Shown here in pieces: positions 55,902 to 64,000 of a stretch of DNA of 64,000 nucleotides. Location of the stretch: NCBI GenBank assembly GCA_015350385.1, contig WNKI01000002.1:5471008-5535007 (forward strand). The letters run 5' to 3'. This stretch comes from Aculops lycopersici (taxonomy: Eukaryota > Arthropoda > Arachnida > Trombidiformes > Eriophyidae). The notes under the pieces were generated by a model that did not search any database, had not been told where the DNA came from, and worked only from the letters and a program-made list of their open reading frames with translations. The translations under genes were made by a program, and so were the position numbers. Numbering within the stretch: the stretch's first letter is position 1; each line of letters starts with the position of its first letter.

Positions 55902-57857
55902 ATGACCAACGCAATTGGAATTGATTTGGGAACTACATACTCGTGTGTCGGAGTTTTCCAGCACGGCAAGGTCGAAATTATAGCAAACGACCAGGGTAAC
56001 AGAACAACACCAAGTTATGTTGCCTTCACCGACACCGAGCGATTGATTGGAGATGCCGCGAAGAACCAGGTAGCCATGAACCCTCAGAACACAGTATTCG
56101 ACGCCAAGCGTCTCATCGGTCGTAGATACGATGACCCAACGGTTCAGCAGGACATGAAGCTATGGCCATTCAGCCTCGTGAACGAAAACACAAAGCCCAA
56201 GATCCAGGTTGACTTTAAGGGAGAGACAAAGTCATTTTTCCCAGAGGAGATCTCATCCATGGTGCTCACCAAGATGAAGGAGACAGCCGAAGCCTACCTT
56301 GGCCAGCCAGTTACTAGTGCAGTCATCACAGTACCAGCTTACTTCAACGACTCTCAACGTCAAGCAACCAAGGACGCTGGTACCATTGCCGGTCTCAATG
56401 TTATGCGAATCATCAACGAGCCAACCGCTGCGGCTATTGCCTATGGATTGGACAAGAAGGGAGGCAAGGAGAAGAACATTCTCATCTTCGATCTTGGTGG
56501 TGGTACTTTTGATGTGTCCATCCTATCTATTGATGACGGAGTATTCGAGGTTAAGGCCACCGCTGGTGACACTCACTTGGGTGGTGAAGACTTCGACAAC
56601 AGATTGGTCAACCACTTTGTGCAGGAGTTCAAGAGGAAGCACAAGAAGGACATCACAGGTAACAAGCGTGCTGTGCGTCGCCTGAGGACAGCTTGTGAGC
56701 GGGCAAAGAGAACACTCTCCTCATCAACGCAAGCTAGCATTGAAATCGACTCACTATTTGAGGGTATCGATTTCTACTCAAACATCACTCGTGCTAGATT
56801 TGAGGAGCTGTGCGCTGACCTCTTCCGCTCTACATTGGACCCAGTGGAGAAGGCTCTTCGTGACGCCAAGATTGACAAAGGAAACATCAACGAGATCGTT
56901 CTAGTCGGCGGTTCAACCCGTATTCCAAAGATCCAAAAGCTTCTACAGGACTTCTTCAACGGAAAGGAACTCAACAAGAGCATCAACCCTGATGAAGCCG
57001 TTGCATATGGAGCTGCGGTCCAGGCTGCTATCTTGAGTGGAGACAAGTCGGAGGCTGTCCAAGATCTGTTGTTGCTCGATGTCACCCCACTATCATTGGG
57101 TATTGAGACTGCTGGAGGAGTCATGACCACTCTCATTAAGAGAAATGCAACTATCCCAACTAAGCACTCACAAATCTTCACAACCTACAGTGACAACCAA
57201 CCAGGTGTGTTGATTCAGGTATACGAAGGTGAACGTGCTATGACTCGCGACAATAATCTGCTAGGTAAATTCGAACTGTCAGGCATTCCACCGGCACCCA
57301 GAGGTGTACCACAAATTGAAGTTACCTTCGACATCGATGCCAACGGTATTTTGAATGTTTCTGCCGTGGACAAGAGTACTGGTAAGCAGAATAAGATCAC
57401 CATCACAAACGACAAGGGTCGCCTCAGCAAGGATGACATCGAGCGCATGGTGCAAGAAGCCGAGAAGTACAAGGAAGATGACGAGAAGCAAAAGGACCGC
57501 ATCAAGGCTAAGAATGACCTGGAATCATTTGCCTTTAACCTTAAGCAAACTTGCGAGGATGAAAAGATCAAGGACAAGATCCCAGCCGAAGATCGTGAGA
57601 AGCTTGGGGAGAAGGTCAAGGAAATTCTGGCCTGGTTAGATGGTAATCAAATGGCCGACACCGAGGAGTTTGAGCACAAACAGAAGGAGCTTGAGCAACT
57701 GTCTGCTCCAATCATGACCAAGATGTACCAAGCAGGTGGCGGTGCCCCAGGCGGAGTTCCACCAGGCTTTGGAGGTGAAGGTGGTATGCCCGGAGCTGGA
57801 GGAGCTGGCGCTGGTGCAGGTGCCGGCAAGGGTCCAACCATTGAGGAAGTCGACTAA
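55902..57857 (+). CDS. HSP70: Heat-inducible cytosolic Hsp70
   Basis: An intact, intronless 651-residue Hsp70. The nucleotide-binding domain carries the signatures IGIDLGTTYSCVGVF (5-19), IFDLGGGTFDVSIL (about 196-209) and IVLVGGSTRIPKIQ (about 334-347). The substrate-binding domain follows from about 395 and the helical lid from about 510. The end is Gly-rich with GGMP and terminates in EEVD, the cytosolic signature that binds TPR co-chaperones such as Hop and CHIP. No ER or mitochondrial targeting is present. Two perfect heat-shock elements, a TATA box, a G-poor leader and absence of introns indicate a stress-inducible copy. Codon use is visibly biased to C/G-ending codons compared with neighbouring genes, consistent with high expression. 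Confidence 0.98.
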   Translation: MTNAIGIDLGTTYSCVGVFQHGKVEIIANDQGNRTTPSYVAFTDTERLIGDAAKNQVAMNPQNTVFDAKRLIGRRYDDPTVQQDMKLWPFSLVNENTKPKIQVDFKGETKSFFPEEISSMVLTKMKETAEAYLGQPVTSAVITVPAYFNDSQRQATKDAGTIAGLNVMRIINEPTAAAIAYGLDKKGGKEKNILIFDLGGGTFDVSILSIDDGVFEVKATAGDTHLGGEDFDNRLVNHFVQEFKRKHKKDITGNKRAVRRLRTACERAKRTLSSSTQASIEIDSLFEGIDFYSNITRARFEELCADLFRSTLDPVEKALRDAKIDKGNINEIVLVGGSTRIPKIQKLLQDFFNGKELNKSINPDEAVAYGAAVQAAILSGDKSEAVQDLLLLDVTPLSLGIETAGGVMTTLIKRNATIPTKHSQIFTTYSDNQPGVLIQVYEGERAMTRDNNLLGKFELSGIPPAPRGVPQIEVTFDIDANGILNVSAVDKSTGKQNKITITNDKGRLSKDDIERMVQEAEKYKEDDEKQKDRIKAKNDLESFAFNLKQTCEDEKIKDKIPAEDREKLGEKVKEILAWLDGNQMADTEEFEHKQKELEQLSAPIMTKMYQAGGGAPGGVPPGFGGEGGMPGAGGAGAGAGAGKGPTIEEVD

Positions 57858-57925
57858 ACTAGCTAATTTTTATATTTATACTAATCAGTATGTAGATATT
57901 TGAACAACCTCATCAACAACAAGCA

Positions 57926-57931
57926 AATAAA
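57926..57931 (+). terminator. Polyadenylation signal of Hsp70
   Basis: AATAAA lies 69 bp past the Hsp70 stop codon, followed by a T-containing stretch. Confidence 0.75.
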
Positions 57932-57970
57932 ATTTAATCAACCAAAGTTAAACGAATTCTTCAATTACCA

Positions 57971-57976
57971 TTTATT
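57971..57976 (-). terminator. Polyadenylation signal of BRIP1
   Basis: TTTATT on the plus strand reads AATAAA on the minus strand, about 149 bp past the BRIP1 stop. It sits 40 bp from the Hsp70 signal, so the two convergent transcripts probably end next to each other. Confidence 0.6.
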
Positions 57977-58124
57977 TCTTTGCTCGATTATTCTGAGGGA
58001 GGACGAGACCTTTCAATTACACACAATATTATCAAACTAGGTAAATAATGAAGCTGGCACACTCATTGCCTAAAATTCATTTTAATGGGAGGAATAGATT
58101 TTTTGCTTAATGGCACAACCAATT

Positions 58125-60944
58125 TTACTCTCTTTCTTCGTCTCTTCTCCTATCCAAGTACCTCTCGAGGTCCTCTTTAACAAGCGAATAGTTTGTGTCT
58201 GTACGAATCACTTGTCTAAGCCACTTTGATACGTTCTTCAGGTTAGACGGGTACTTCAGCCTTGAGTCAATCATTATGATAGCACCCCAGTCATCTTTGT
58301 GTCTAATGCATCGCCCAAGCGCTTGATTAAGGGCTCTGAAGGCTTGAGCTGAATACCAGTCGCCTCCAGACATGAGATTAGGTCTAACGGGTCGCGACAT
58401 GTCGTTGTATTCTTTCTTGAGACCAACAGCTAACTCTTTGAAGTTAGGATATGGGATACCGATAGTAATGACAGCTCTGGCGGCCTTGTCCGCGAAGTCA
58501 ATACCCTCACTAACCTTGCCTCTAAATACAGCAAATAAAACTGCCCCATCATTGTTTGCAAATTCATTAAATTTTACGAGCTCCTGCTCGAATTTAGCAG
58601 CAGATAAATTTCGTTGCTCTTGAAAGAACATCTTCTTCTGCTTAATCTTGTTCATAATCCTGGTGGTCGTCCATCGTTTGTGAAAAGTCTCTAGACGCTC
58701 GTAGCTAGGGAAGAAGCACAAAACACCATTAGGGACTGTATCACAAATATGTTGCACGATGGCGCCAACTTCGTCTTGAAAGTCTAGTTTCATACACTCT
58801 TGATATGTGCATTTCAGTTCCAAGTTACCTCTAGGTCCGGCAGACAAAATCGAGGCGAAAATTCTTTCCTTCTCGATAACGTGGGCCCCTTCGAATACAT
58901 TTGGAAATAAGCAGCCAAGCTCGGACTTCAAACTCTCTGTCGGTGATAGAGTACCAGACGCCACAATTACTGACCAGGCCTCGCCATGGATCTTATCAAA
59001 GGTGGTTCCTGGATCCATACATAGTAGATGAAGTTTCCAAACATAGTTGCTACTTGTTTCATTGTTATGTGCACCCTTTTTAAACGGAGTTCTCTCTAAT
59101 TGCTTGGTGATAACTAGTCGATAATTCGACAGACTCTTACTGTTATTCGCATACATAAAGTTCATACAGATAAGTAGTTGCTCTATGATTTGCATCTGAT
59201 TGAAACTTAACCCAGATTCTACACTTTCGCTATTTTTGGAAGACTTTCCGTCAGAATCCTCGTCATCACCCCTTAAAACTTTCACTTGCGATTTGAAGTT
59301 TTCTAAGGATGATGGGCCAAGCTCGACTGTATCAAGGAAATCAATCATTTGATTACCGACCATAACCTTCTTGCTGATGAACTCTCCATCGTCCGACTTA
59401 GAATTTTGATCAAACTCAAAGTTCCTGAGTCGACCGGTGAGGAAGGTGAACTTGAGTCTAAAGAAGTCATACGCGTCCTTGATTGTGGATCCTTGCATGT
59501 GAGTCTGACCAGCTATCTCTATTGTTCTTAGTAGCTCTGCTATCTGATTCGTGTCTATCAAAATAGATGCACTATCACGACAGATATCCTCAATATTATG
59601 AGCTTCGTCAAATATAATCACTGCATTTTTAAGGTTAATTTGCAAAGCTTTCCTGATATTAGGATCTAAAAGGTAATTGTATGGACAAAAGGTGATGTCA
59701 GCGTTCTCTTGAAGGCCTCGAATGCCATAGTAAGGGCAACATTGGTTTTCTCTACCAAACTGTGCAGCATCCTCAATATCCCAAGCCTCTGAGTTAAATT
59801 CCTCATTTATACCCTCAAAAGTTGAAGTGACTGTCATATTGTCGAGATAGTAAGGACATTTTTCATTGTTCTTGTTTGAGTCGGACTTCTTGATGAGCTC
59901 TTGGCATCTGTCATTTCGATCTGGTTGATCCCGCACTTCAGGATGGATGCAAGCTCTCTCCCTTGCAGACAAAATGCACATTCTAAGATTCTTCTTATAC
60001 GGAGTTTTATTGAGCTCCCTGACCACTTGAGTGATCTGCTTATGAGTTCTAGTTCCATAATAGATTCTAGGAACTTTCTTGCTGATTTTACTAGATATAT
60101 ATCCTTGTTTATCTTTGATAGGATCCGGTTGGATCTCCAACATTAGCTCTTCGGCCTCTAAGTGTTTACAATTATCGCACATCTCACCAAGGATCTTGAA
60201 GTCCGAGTCATTTGATGTTCTTATCGGAGGGATTTCAACTATCTCACATATATCATCTTGTTTGTTCGAAGTTTCGTTGTTGTTACTTGAGGTATCTGGT
60301 TGCTTGTTTCTTTTGTAAGTTTTTTGTTCCTCCTCATCATCACTGTCGATTATGATAATGTCAGGGTCTTGTTGCTTAGGCTTGCTAAAGTATGGACTCG
60401 TCTCATTGTCCTCCAACTTGACCCGCTTACTAGAACCCGAGCAATCCTCCTCTTTGGCCCTAGACTTCTCTTCGTCGATGGGATCATAACCACACTTGGC
60501 CCCTTTCTTGAGATCATCCTTTTCATCTTTGAGCTGATCGAGTTCGCTCCTGGGCGCGTTTGGACGGCGGCCGCATCTGCAGGGCTTGTTTTTGATCTTT
60601 TCAATCTTTTCCATCACATACTTCTTTCTGAGCTTCTCCGACATTAGAGGTTGATTGATCTCCTTGGACTTCCGCTGCCAGGCTAGGGTTGTGGATAGAA
60701 GTACAAGTGTTTTTCCTGTTCCCGTCGGACTCTCGAGTAAAAAATGCTCCTTGTTGGCCAAAGATGATGACAGTTTGCTCATCATCGCCTTCTGGATTCC
60801 ATACGGAGCGAAAGGGAACTCAATGTCGAATCCAATAACCTTTTGCGTGTGGTAGTTGGCTTGTGTCTCCTCTTTCTTGGTGCCATTCTTCTTGCCACCC
60901 ATAATCCTATTGAATACATCATTGGGGTTTACACCGGAAAACAT
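58125..60944 (-). CDS. BRIP1: BRIP1/FANCJ-like DNA helicase (Fe-S superfamily 2)
   Basis: The ATG at 60944 (A at -3) gives 939 residues. FANCJ is a 5'-3' helicase of the XPD/RTEL1 group that acts in crosslink repair and on G-quadruplexes. Motif Q-like FPFAPYGIQKAMM lies near 44-56 and Walker A SPTGTGKT at 72-79. A charged, acidic insertion separates it from YYGTRTHKQITQVVREL. The Fe-S cysteines lie in ACIHPEV, DRCQEL, KCPYY and CCPYYG. DEAH is near 443, and the C-terminal motifs include GKVSEGIDFADKAARAVITIGIPYPN and QALGRCIRHKDDWG. The early CRCGRRP block also occurs in FANCJ, favouring it over RTEL1 and DDX11. It ends soon after motif VI; human BRIP1 (1249) has a long tail with the BRCA1-binding site, absent here. 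Confidence 0.88.
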   Translation of the reverse strand: MFSGVNPNDVFNRIMGGKKNGTKKEETQANYHTQKVIGFDIEFPFAPYGIQKAMMSKLSSSLANKEHFLLESPTGTGKTLVLLSTTLAWQRKSKEINQPLMSEKLRKKYVMEKIEKIKNKPCRCGRRPNAPRSELDQLKDEKDDLKKGAKCGYDPIDEEKSRAKEEDCSGSSKRVKLEDNETSPYFSKPKQQDPDIIIIDSDDEEEQKTYKRNKQPDTSSNNNETSNKQDDICEIVEIPPIRTSNDSDFKILGEMCDNCKHLEAEELMLEIQPDPIKDKQGYISSKISKKVPRIYYGTRTHKQITQVVRELNKTPYKKNLRMCILSARERACIHPEVRDQPDRNDRCQELIKKSDSNKNNEKCPYYLDNMTVTSTFEGINEEFNSEAWDIEDAAQFGRENQCCPYYGIRGLQENADITFCPYNYLLDPNIRKALQINLKNAVIIFDEAHNIEDICRDSASILIDTNQIAELLRTIEIAGQTHMQGSTIKDAYDFFRLKFTFLTGRLRNFEFDQNSKSDDGEFISKKVMVGNQMIDFLDTVELGPSSLENFKSQVKVLRGDDEDSDGKSSKNSESVESGLSFNQMQIIEQLLICMNFMYANNSKSLSNYRLVITKQLERTPFKKGAHNNETSSNYVWKLHLLCMDPGTTFDKIHGEAWSVIVASGTLSPTESLKSELGCLFPNVFEGAHVIEKERIFASILSAGPRGNLELKCTYQECMKLDFQDEVGAIVQHICDTVPNGVLCFFPSYERLETFHKRWTTTRIMNKIKQKKMFFQEQRNLSAAKFEQELVKFNEFANNDGAVLFAVFRGKVSEGIDFADKAARAVITIGIPYPNFKELAVGLKKEYNDMSRPVRPNLMSGGDWYSAQAFRALNQALGRCIRHKDDWGAIIMIDSRLKYPSNLKNVSKWLRQVIRTDTNYSLVKEDLERYLDRRRDEERE

Positions 60945-62577
60945 GTTGCCCACGTTTGTCCATCTAATAGGAGAGGGGCCAGCAGAGGGGAAAGTACATT
61001 AAGGTTTCTTTCACAGTTGACGACAGTTAATAACACAGATAGTTAATTGGAGGTGGATAATGGTTGATGCAATATATGAAAACTTTAGTTCGTTTTTCTG
61101 GGGTGATATCGGGGGAAAACGGTAATATTTACAGAGAATATGGGGATGCGAATAGAACAGAGAGTGAAAATTGTGGCGAAAATGCATTTGTTGCCGTCTT
61201 GTTTCTCTCGAGTGTTGCCCAAGTGCCGGGCAAAACATGACCGCGGCGCGCGCTCGTGTTTTTTCGCTCGTTCACTGGCGTCACTCGTTAGGCGGCGGCG
61301 GCGGCGGCAGCAGCATAAACTCTCCGCCTTTGCCGCCCGAATGTTCGCTCACATGGAAGCTTCATTCGTGCAACTGGTTCTATACTAGACTTTTGCTCCG
61401 TCGATAGTTCGACTGCGTAAAACGAGCTACGAACCAGGGAATTGTGTGATATCATTTTGCGGCCATGGAACTTCAGTGGATTTCTTGAACGGAGGGGTGT
61501 ATGAAATTTTAAACTACCTTCGAGGTCAAGAGAAACATCAACCAAATCTTGGTGCTCACACAAGTAACACTATATCTCGCGCTTCAGGATGTCGCAGCTT
61601 TCGGCCATTGGGGCCGACGCTCGCCTGTTGCGTGCGCCTAGTTCAATGCAACGCGCACAGTGTTACATTAGGCCGCCGGCCCTTCGAGCGAATGTTCGTC
61701 CAGAATTGAGCGCAGGGGAAAAAGCATGTGTAGTTAGGGTCACTCCGACGTTTGGGGGTTGGTTGCAAGATTTGCACACACACACACGCATCGACCGGCT
61801 AATGGGACGTGCGAGCCGGAGCGGCGACATCTTGGTCAGAGAGTAAGAGAGAGAGAGAGAGAGGGAGAGAGAGAGAGTTTGTTGGTTGGTTGGCACTTGC
61901 GTCGCTAGCTTAAAGCGAACAAGTCGCAAGTTGCGATGCATAGCAACATGCAACACAAACACCAAAGGAGTTTCACTGGCTGCAGTCTGCAGTTGTTCTA
62001 CTACACGGACCAAGAGGAGCACAGAGTAGCGCCAGCCAAATCTTCTGCTCGACCCGGCCAACCGATCAATCGATCCGATCGCCGGCTCTGTAGATTTTCT
62101 CTCCAATTTTTTTACCTCTGCTGACTATACACAAGGCAATGCGAATTCACTGGAAGTTGAGGAATAGAACATGGAATCTCCAGTGTTCGCTCTTTTCTGC
62201 GCTCCAACTCGAGCCTCGAGCAAGAGATAAAGAGCGAAAGGGAGAGAGCGACGAAGACAAACCGAATTGATGTTGCCGGGTGGAAAACCTGTCTCTTTTT
62301 TCCACTTTTGACTCTTGCCCACTTTCGTCATGTGCATTTATTACGTTATCCTTGAGAAATAACATTAACATGAGATCATCTCTCTTTGTATCAATTATTT
62401 GAGCTAAACATAAATCAAATATTTAAACTAACAATTAACATTCAGATATAATACAAATCACCTGCTCAGTCCCTAGGTCCCTAATTGAGTTGAGACTCCG
62501 CCTATCGGCTGGCGCAAGTTTGAAGCAACAGGAGTGGAAAAATATTAACAATCACACACATATAGCTTTCAAGCAAC
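60945..62577. other. Divergent intergenic region (BRIP1 / HSF-like gene)
   Basis: No coding sequence is supported. It contains a GGC run near 61290-61308, a CA run near 61778 and a GA run at 61838-61877. The promoters of both flanking genes must lie here; I see no clear core elements. Confidence 0.55.
61838..61877. repeat. (GA)n microsatellite
   Basis: An almost pure AG/GA run with two interruptions, in non-coding DNA. Confidence 0.93.
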
Positions 62578-63210
62578 ATGGGATCTATCTATCGACCAGA
62601 CGATCAGGGACTAGATATGTCTACAAATAGGGTTCTATCTACCGAAGAGGTAGAGTTTTATCAGAGAGTTTTCAGGAATACCATGTTGACTCTAATTGAG
62701 TCGGCATTGGACAAGTTGATTGAGCAGCATAAGCCGCAAACGAATGCAGATGGCGAGGAAGTTAGCTCGCCAGCTACGCCAATGATATGCGAAAACGAAG
62801 AGGGTCAAGCTGCCGATAGCTCGACTCCTCCAACAATAATTCAGAACAATGAACAAGAGAAAGACGCAACAACAGCTAGCGCATCGAGGCGCCAATTGTT
62901 TCCGGAGAAACTTTGGGATTTAGTTAATGAGCCGGGCTCAGGAATTAAGTGGTCGCCAGAGGGCACCAAGATTGAGGTTGAACGGAGCAAGCTGGAGAAA
63001 TTCATAAGCCGGAAGTTTAGGTCACAAAACTTCAACTCCTTCATTAGGCAGCTACACTTCTATGGATTCAAGAAATGCGGCAACTCCTATTATCATGAAA
63101 GTTTTCAACGCGGGCACCCGGAGAACCTGCCGTTTATGAAGAGAAAGTATTCATCTAGAGCCTTGACGAAGATTACGCCTTATGATGAGTTGCATCTCAA
63201 TGTAAAATAG
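62578..63210 (+). CDS. Short HSF-domain DNA-binding protein
   Basis: The frame has 210 residues from the ATG at 62578. Residues 107-190 form a heat-shock-factor winged-helix domain: LFPEKLWDLVNEPGSGIKWS, then the recognition helix NFNSFIRQLHFYGFKK (151-166) and the wing region. The first 105 residues are acidic and polar, with a predicted helix at about 22-50. Only 20 residues follow the domain, so the HR-A/B trimerisation coiled coil and activation domain of HSF1 are missing. It resembles the HSFY/HSFX-like short members more than HSF1; exact orthology is uncertain. A 3' intron leading to a missing tail is possible (a GT lies at the end of the frame), but the opposite strand there is occupied by another gene. 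The last 60 bp of coding overlap that gene antisense. Confidence 0.82.
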   Translation: MGSIYRPDDQGLDMSTNRVLSTEEVEFYQRVFRNTMLTLIESALDKLIEQHKPQTNADGEEVSSPATPMICENEEGQAADSSTPPTIIQNNEQEKDATTASASRRQLFPEKLWDLVNEPGSGIKWSPEGTKIEVERSKLEKFISRKFRSQNFNSFIRQLHFYGFKKCGNSYYHESFQRGHPENLPFMKRKYSSRALTKITPYDELHLNVK

Positions 63211-64000
63211 TAAGGCAGCAACCCATAATAACAGAGATCCAATGAGTCCAGCTGCAAATGACCATGATAAGTAGTTGTGTTCCGAGTCTGGCATCCAATC
63301 GTCCCTATTCCCGTAAATGGCAAATATTGATATGGCTGATGTGCATGATATTGCTGATAATAGACTAGCCACCGAAAGGGCTCTTAGTGCATAGTCTTCG
63401 CGTTCTATTATAAAACATTGTTGAACTGCTAATATACCCATGCAAACGAGAACTAGCAACAGGAAGCCGGCTGTGAATAGAACTTGCGTGGTTATAAAGA
63501 ATGCTATTATTTATGGAGAGAAGTGTATCGGGTAACAGTGGAAGAAGTGAGAGATTAGTATGAATTTCGTTAGTTATGTACTTCAGCAAAAACGATAGAA
63601 GCAAGGGAAGAAAAATTAAGAGATAGACTGTCAACCAACCAGGTAAGAGGAATTTTCTAATGTGCTTGTATTCATCGGCAAATATCCACCTACAACCAAC
63701 GTAGAATTTCTTGAATTGATAGTCATCTGGTGCACTGAAACTATTGAAACACATTCGCCACAATCCTAGCCGCTTGAACTTGGACCCATAATAACGCCTT
63801 TCCACTTCCAGCCAGTTGGTTGAGAAGAACGCAATGCCAGTTAGAATGATTGCAACAGTTAATATAATAAACAACGTTAACCTCAAATAACTAAATGGCA
63901 GCCTGGATCTGAATGTGGAAGTCCGATGTTTATGTTCGATGTTTCGTTTTGATCGTATTGCAACATTGTGGTCACCTGTTGGATTTTGCTGACGCTGCTG
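63151..64000 (-). CDS. Claudin-superfamily-like four-TM protein, 5' partial
   Basis: The gene runs off the right edge: the frame is open from 64000 with no ATG in view. Exon A is 64000-63640, exon B 63470-63151, joined in phase 1 across a 169-bp intron (donor GTTGGT, acceptor CACAG). A basic N-terminal region precedes TM1 (LTLFIILTVAIILTGIAFF). The first loop carries W-(x)n-GLW-x2-C-(x)n-C (NWLEV ... LGLWRMC ... VGC), the mark of the claudin/PMP22/Clc-like superfamily. After the junction come TM2 (GFLLLVLVCMGILAV), TM3 (LSVASLLSAISCTSAISIFAI) and TM4 (SWSFAAGLIGSLLLWVAALLF), then a basic tail. Such proteins act in cell junctions or as channel subunits. The donor is weak; unspliced, exon A would run on with another hydrophobic stretch. 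The last 60 bp overlap the HSF-like gene. Confidence 0.7.

Noticed and set aside
57215..57619. Long antisense frame within Hsp70
   Set aside because: Antisense frames are common opposite biased Hsp70 codons; no independent evidence.

Overview
The window is nuclear DNA of an animal, most likely an arthropod. The evidence is a set of metazoan single-copy genes (NDRG, ETHE1, two-pore channel, ORP5/8-type OSBP, PEX14, DHX37, BRIP1/FANCJ, cytosolic Hsp70), a homologue of the arthropod MH2-domain gene expansion (exp), eukaryotic splice sites, AATAAA signals and abundant microsatellites. Genes are strikingly intron-poor: fourteen protein genes need only three introns in what can be read here. Among arthropods, extreme intron loss is known in eriophyoid mites. 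Placing the window there is inference; a sequence search of any of these proteins would settle it.

Layout. Positions 1-29,934 form one large, gene-poor domain. The first 9.5 kb hold no gene I can support, only microsatellites and many copies of the 9-mer CACYTGTTG (reverse complement CAACARGTG). The exp homologue follows as exon 1 (9528-10163), a 16.4-kb intron (10164-26604) and a large exon 2 (26605-29934). An intronless NDRG-family gene with large insertions lies inside that intron on the opposite strand (16401-18917). The intron also carries several perfect hairpins.

From 29.9 kb on, the window is gene-dense. Minus strand: a small secreted or membrane protein of unknown function (30424-31254), ETHE1 persulfide dioxygenase (31949-32695) and a two-pore channel (33432-36689). 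Then come the PAM18/DNAJC19 co-chaperone (+) and an ER-anchored ORP (-), whose coding ends lie 58 bp apart. After a 4.3-kb gene-free stretch come a 1601-aa single-pass membrane protein I do not recognise (-), PEX14 (+), DHX37 helicase (-), a heat-inducible Hsp70 with heat-shock elements and TATA box (+), BRIP1/FANCJ helicase (-), a short HSF-domain protein (+) and a claudin-like four-TM protein running off the right edge (-).

Two convergent pairs, PEX14/DHX37 and HSF-like/4-TM, overlap within their coding sequences by 38 and 60 bp. No operon-like functional unit is evident; these are mostly unrelated housekeeping genes packed tightly. The most unusual signals are the dense CACYTGTTG field around exp, the perfect short-loop hairpins in its intron, the insertions in the NDRG protein, the antisense coding overlaps and an altered pore motif in the two-pore channel. 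I found no mobile element, CRISPR array or clearly new multi-gene system.
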